Shown: one piece after another, positions 6,231-7,886 of the stretch | Numbering within the stretch: the first letter of the stretch is position 1 | Layout of the letters: each line of letters opens with the position of its first letter | NCBI RefSeq assembly: GCF_946479975.1 | Contig: NZ_CAMLIX010000221.1 | Coordinates: forward strand, 1-7,886 | DNA: 7,886 nucleotides | From: an uncultured Flavobacterium sp. | Lineage (GTDB): Bacteria; Bacteroidota; Bacteroidia; Flavobacteriales; Flavobacteriaceae | Direction: 5' to 3' | Translations under genes and position numbers: made by a program | Notes under the pieces: model-generated | What the model was told of the DNA's origin: nothing | Databases searched by the model: none | What the model saw: the letters and a program-made list of their open reading frames with translations, nothing else

Positions 6231-6261
6231 ATTTGTGAAAATTTGCGAAATTTGCGGTTAA
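6231..6261 (-). repeat. Right 31-bp inverted repeat flanking the GxxExxY gene
   Basis: Reverse-complemented, this reads TTAACC and then three CRCAAAT-type units with 9- and 10-bp spacing, the same layout as 5800-5830 but opposite in orientation. It occupies nearly the whole gap between the GxxExxY start codon and the miaB stop codon. Confidence 0.8.
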
Positions 6262-6264
6262 ATA

Positions 6265-7710
6265 CTAATTCATTTCACTCAATCCCACAGCTTCACCCTT
6301 TAGAGTTCCACTAGTACAACTTGTAATTTTTACGTTTACGAAATCTCCAATTTTATAATTCTCTTTCGGAAAAACAACCGTAATACTCTGAGAATTCCTT
6401 CCTGAGAATTCTTCCTTCGATTTTTTAGAAACTTTTTCAACCAAAACTTCAACCGTTTTTCCAACAAATTCCTCACTTCTAAACCAAGCATGTTTTTGTT
6501 GTAAATCGACAATTTCCTGAAGTCTTCTCGCTTTAGTCTCTTCTGCAACATCATCTTCCATTTTTCTTCCAGCAAGAGTTCCAGGACGTTCAGAATACGA
6601 ATACATGTAACCGAAATTATATTTCACATATTCCATTAAACTCATCGTATCTTGGTGATCTTGTTCTGTTTCTGTTGGGAAACCGGCGATCATATCTTGC
6701 GAAATCGAAGCGTCTGGAATAATTGCTCTAATTTTGTCAATCAAAGACATATATTCTTCACGAGTATGCAAACGATTCATTTCTTTCAAAATTCGGTTAC
6801 TTCCAGACTGAACTGGTAAGTGAATATGTTTACATATATTTGGATATTTCGCCATAACATGCAAAATACTTTCGTGCATATCCTGCGGATTAGAAGTCGA
6901 AAATCGAATACGCATTTTAGGAAAACCAACAGCAACCATTTCAAGTAATTGATCAAAATCAACAGCAGTTGCTTTTTGCATTTCAGAAGCGTTTACAAAA
7001 TCCTTTTTCAAACCGCCACCGTACCAAAGATAACTGTCAACGTTTTGTCCAAGAAGCGTAATTTCTTTAAAACCTTTATTCCACAAATCTTGAATTTCAG
7101 CCATAATACTTTGCGGTTCACGGCTACGCTCACGACCACGTGTAAAAGGCACCACGCAAAACGTACACATATTATCGCATCCACGAGTGATCGAAACCAA
7201 AGCTGTAATTCCGTTACTCATCAAACGAACAGGCGAAATATCTCCGTACGTTTCCTCTTTCGATAAAATTACATTGATAGCGTCGCGTCCTTCTTCAACT
7301 TCCGCCAATAAATTCGGAAGATCTTTGTAAGCATCCGGACCCACAACAAGATCGACTATTTTTTCTTCTTCCAAGAACTGACTTTTCAAACGCTCGGCCA
7401 TACAGCCCAAAACGCCCACTTTCATTTTCGGATTAATACGTTTTACTGCATTATATTTTTCCAGACGTTTACGAATCGTTTGTTCCGCTTTATCACGAAT
7501 TGAGCACGTATTCACCAAAACCAAATCGGCTTCTTCTAAGACCGAAGTCGTATTATAACCGCCGTTAGACAAAATCGAGGCCACGACTTCACTGTCCGAA
7601 AAATTCATCGCACAGCCGTAACTTTCTATAAATAGTTTTTTAGTATTCTCAGGTTTATTTTCTAAAACAAGACTTTCGCCCTGTTTGCTTTCTTCAATAA
7701 TCTTTTCCAT
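6265..7710 (-). CDS. miaB: tRNA-2-methylthio-N6-dimethylallyladenosine synthase MiaB
   Basis: MiaB is a radical-SAM enzyme that adds a methylthio group to N6-isopentenyladenosine at position 37 of tRNAs reading codons that begin with U, which helps keep the reading frame. The 481-residue protein has the complete family layout. The N-terminal domain binds an auxiliary iron-sulfur cluster through Cys33 (ESYGCAMN), Cys69 (VNTCSIRDKAEQ) and Cys103 (LGCMAERL). The radical-SAM core has Cys178, Cys182 and Cys185 in RGCDNMCTFCVVPFTRGRE. A C-terminal TRAM RNA-binding domain covers about 414-475. The NTCSIRDKAEQ signature distinguishes MiaB from the related RimO and MtaB. Length is normal for the family. 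The start at 7710 lies about 17 bp after a good Bacteroidota promoter -7 box, so the leader is very short. It is the first gene of this minus-strand block. Confidence 0.97.
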   Translation of the reverse strand: MEKIIEESKQGESLVLENKPENTKKLFIESYGCAMNFSDSEVVASILSNGGYNTTSVLEEADLVLVNTCSIRDKAEQTIRKRLEKYNAVKRINPKMKVGVLGCMAERLKSQFLEEEKIVDLVVGPDAYKDLPNLLAEVEEGRDAINVILSKEETYGDISPVRLMSNGITALVSITRGCDNMCTFCVVPFTRGRERSREPQSIMAEIQDLWNKGFKEITLLGQNVDSYLWYGGGLKKDFVNASEMQKATAVDFDQLLEMVAVGFPKMRIRFSTSNPQDMHESILHVMAKYPNICKHIHLPVQSGSNRILKEMNRLHTREEYMSLIDKIRAIIPDASISQDMIAGFPTETEQDHQDTMSLMEYVKYNFGYMYSYSERPGTLAGRKMEDDVAEETKARRLQEIVDLQQKHAWFRSEEFVGKTVEVLVEKVSKKSKEEFSGRNSQSITVVFPKENYKIGDFVNVKITSCTSGTLKGEAVGLSEMN

Positions 7711-7727
7711 TATAAAAATTCAAAGTG

Positions 7728-7759
7728 CAAAGATAGCGTAATTGAAACGAATATGACAA
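7728..7759 (-). promoter_or_regulatory. Bacteroidota-type promoter of miaB (TTG-N21-TATCTTTG)
   Basis: On the minus strand TTG (7759-7757) is followed after 21 bp by TATCTTTG (7735-7728). This fits the Flavobacterium vegetative consensus TTG, 17-23 bp, TAnnTTTG. Transcription would begin about 7721-7724, leaving a leader of only 10-15 nt before the ATG. It is the only complete promoter match I find in the window. Confidence 0.75.
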
Positions 7760-7772
7760 GATGGCAGAGGAA

Positions 7773-7788
7773 AGATTTTAGATTTTAG
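7773..7788. repeat. Inverted copies of the TAAAATC heptamer
   Basis: AGATTTTAGATTTTAG is the reverse complement of two units of the tandem array at 7837-7886. With that array and the hairpin between them it makes a larger inverted arrangement upstream of the miaB promoter. Confidence 0.7.
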
Positions 7789-7817
7789 AGTTAAGATTGC
7801 AGATTATGCGAAAACAC

Positions 7818-7836
7818 AAAAAAGCGAAGCTTTTTT
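7818..7836. terminator. Short bidirectional hairpin terminator upstream of miaB
   Basis: AAAAAAGC, loop GAA, GCTTTTTT is a perfect 8-bp stem with a T6 run on either strand. It has no gene close upstream within the window, so it most likely ends a gene lying beyond 7886 on the minus strand and insulates the miaB promoter from it. Confidence 0.7.
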
Positions 7837-7886
7837 AAAATCTAAAATCTAAAATCTAAAATCTAAAATCTAAAATCTAAAATCTA
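7837..7886. repeat. 7-bp tandem repeat array (AAAATCT), at least seven copies, running off the window
   Basis: Seven perfect uninterrupted copies of AAAATCT occupy 7837-7885, and the eighth begins at the last base, so the full length is unknown. Perfect identity between copies suggests slippage-driven copy number that may vary between strains. I see no open reading frame or promoter in it. Confidence 0.9.

Larger units (their letters stand above)
5800..6261. mobile_element. Putative non-autonomous cassette: GxxExxY gene bounded by inverted repeats
   Basis: A 462-bp segment begins TTAACC and ends GGTTAA and contains only the GxxExxY gene. Its ends are 31-bp imperfect inverted repeats, 25 of 31 positions identical. 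The right end lies 3 bp beyond the miaB stop codon and the left end 4 bp beyond the GxxExxY stop. No target-site duplication is evident and no transposase is present, so mobility is inferred from structure alone. Confidence 0.35.

Noticed and set aside
6336..6575. Second minus-strand frame inside miaB
   Set aside because: It lies wholly within the conserved C-terminal half of MiaB in another frame and shows no family resemblance.
7837..7886. Tandem AAAATCT array considered as a CRISPR or origin iteron array
   Set aside because: The unit is 7 bp with no spacers, and there is no replication gene, DnaA box cluster or cas gene nearby in the window.

Overview
This window is chromosomal DNA from a member of the Flavobacteriaceae, most likely a Flavobacterium species (Bacteroidota). 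The reasons are the AT-rich, strongly A-biased coding DNA, starts without Shine-Dalgarno sequences, a Bacteroidota-type promoter (TTG, 21 bp, TATCTTTG) before miaB, a GxxExxY-family gene, short 7-10 bp tandem repeats in most intergenic gaps, and protein sequences typical of that group. The gene order is one I recognise from flavobacterial genomes, but I could not check it here. All eight genes lie on the minus strand, so transcription runs from high to low coordinates.

In order of transcription: a gap at the right edge (7711-7886) holds the miaB promoter, a short bidirectional hairpin terminator and a 7-bp tandem repeat that runs off the window. Next come miaB (tRNA methylthiotransferase, 7710-6265), a GxxExxY gene (6221-5835) enclosed by 31-bp imperfect inverted repeats like a small insertion, and a sigma-54 activator without a sensor domain (5674-4415). 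They are followed by lptE (outer-membrane LPS assembly lipoprotein, 4313-3810), a 627-residue repeat-rich protein with a C-terminal TPR-like motif (3720-1837), and secG (1833-1492). A large hairpin terminator at 1408-1469 separates secG from the chaperonin operon groES (1348-1073) and groEL (986-1, cut by the window edge at codon 328).

Functionally the block mixes tRNA modification, envelope biogenesis (LptE, SecG) and protein folding (GroES/GroEL), with a transcriptional activator encoded just before the envelope genes. Most of it is housekeeping. The less ordinary parts are: the inverted-repeat-bounded GxxExxY cassette; the eight-unit, about 30-residue repeat array in the protein between LptE and SecG, whose function I cannot assign; the nested palindrome between secG and groES, which carries a partial sigma-54-like match at its edge; and the clustered GATTAAACG repeats in the leader of the repeat-protein gene. 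I see no CRISPR array, transposase, tRNA, rRNA or toxin-antitoxin pair. No stretch longer than 300 bases lacks a gene.
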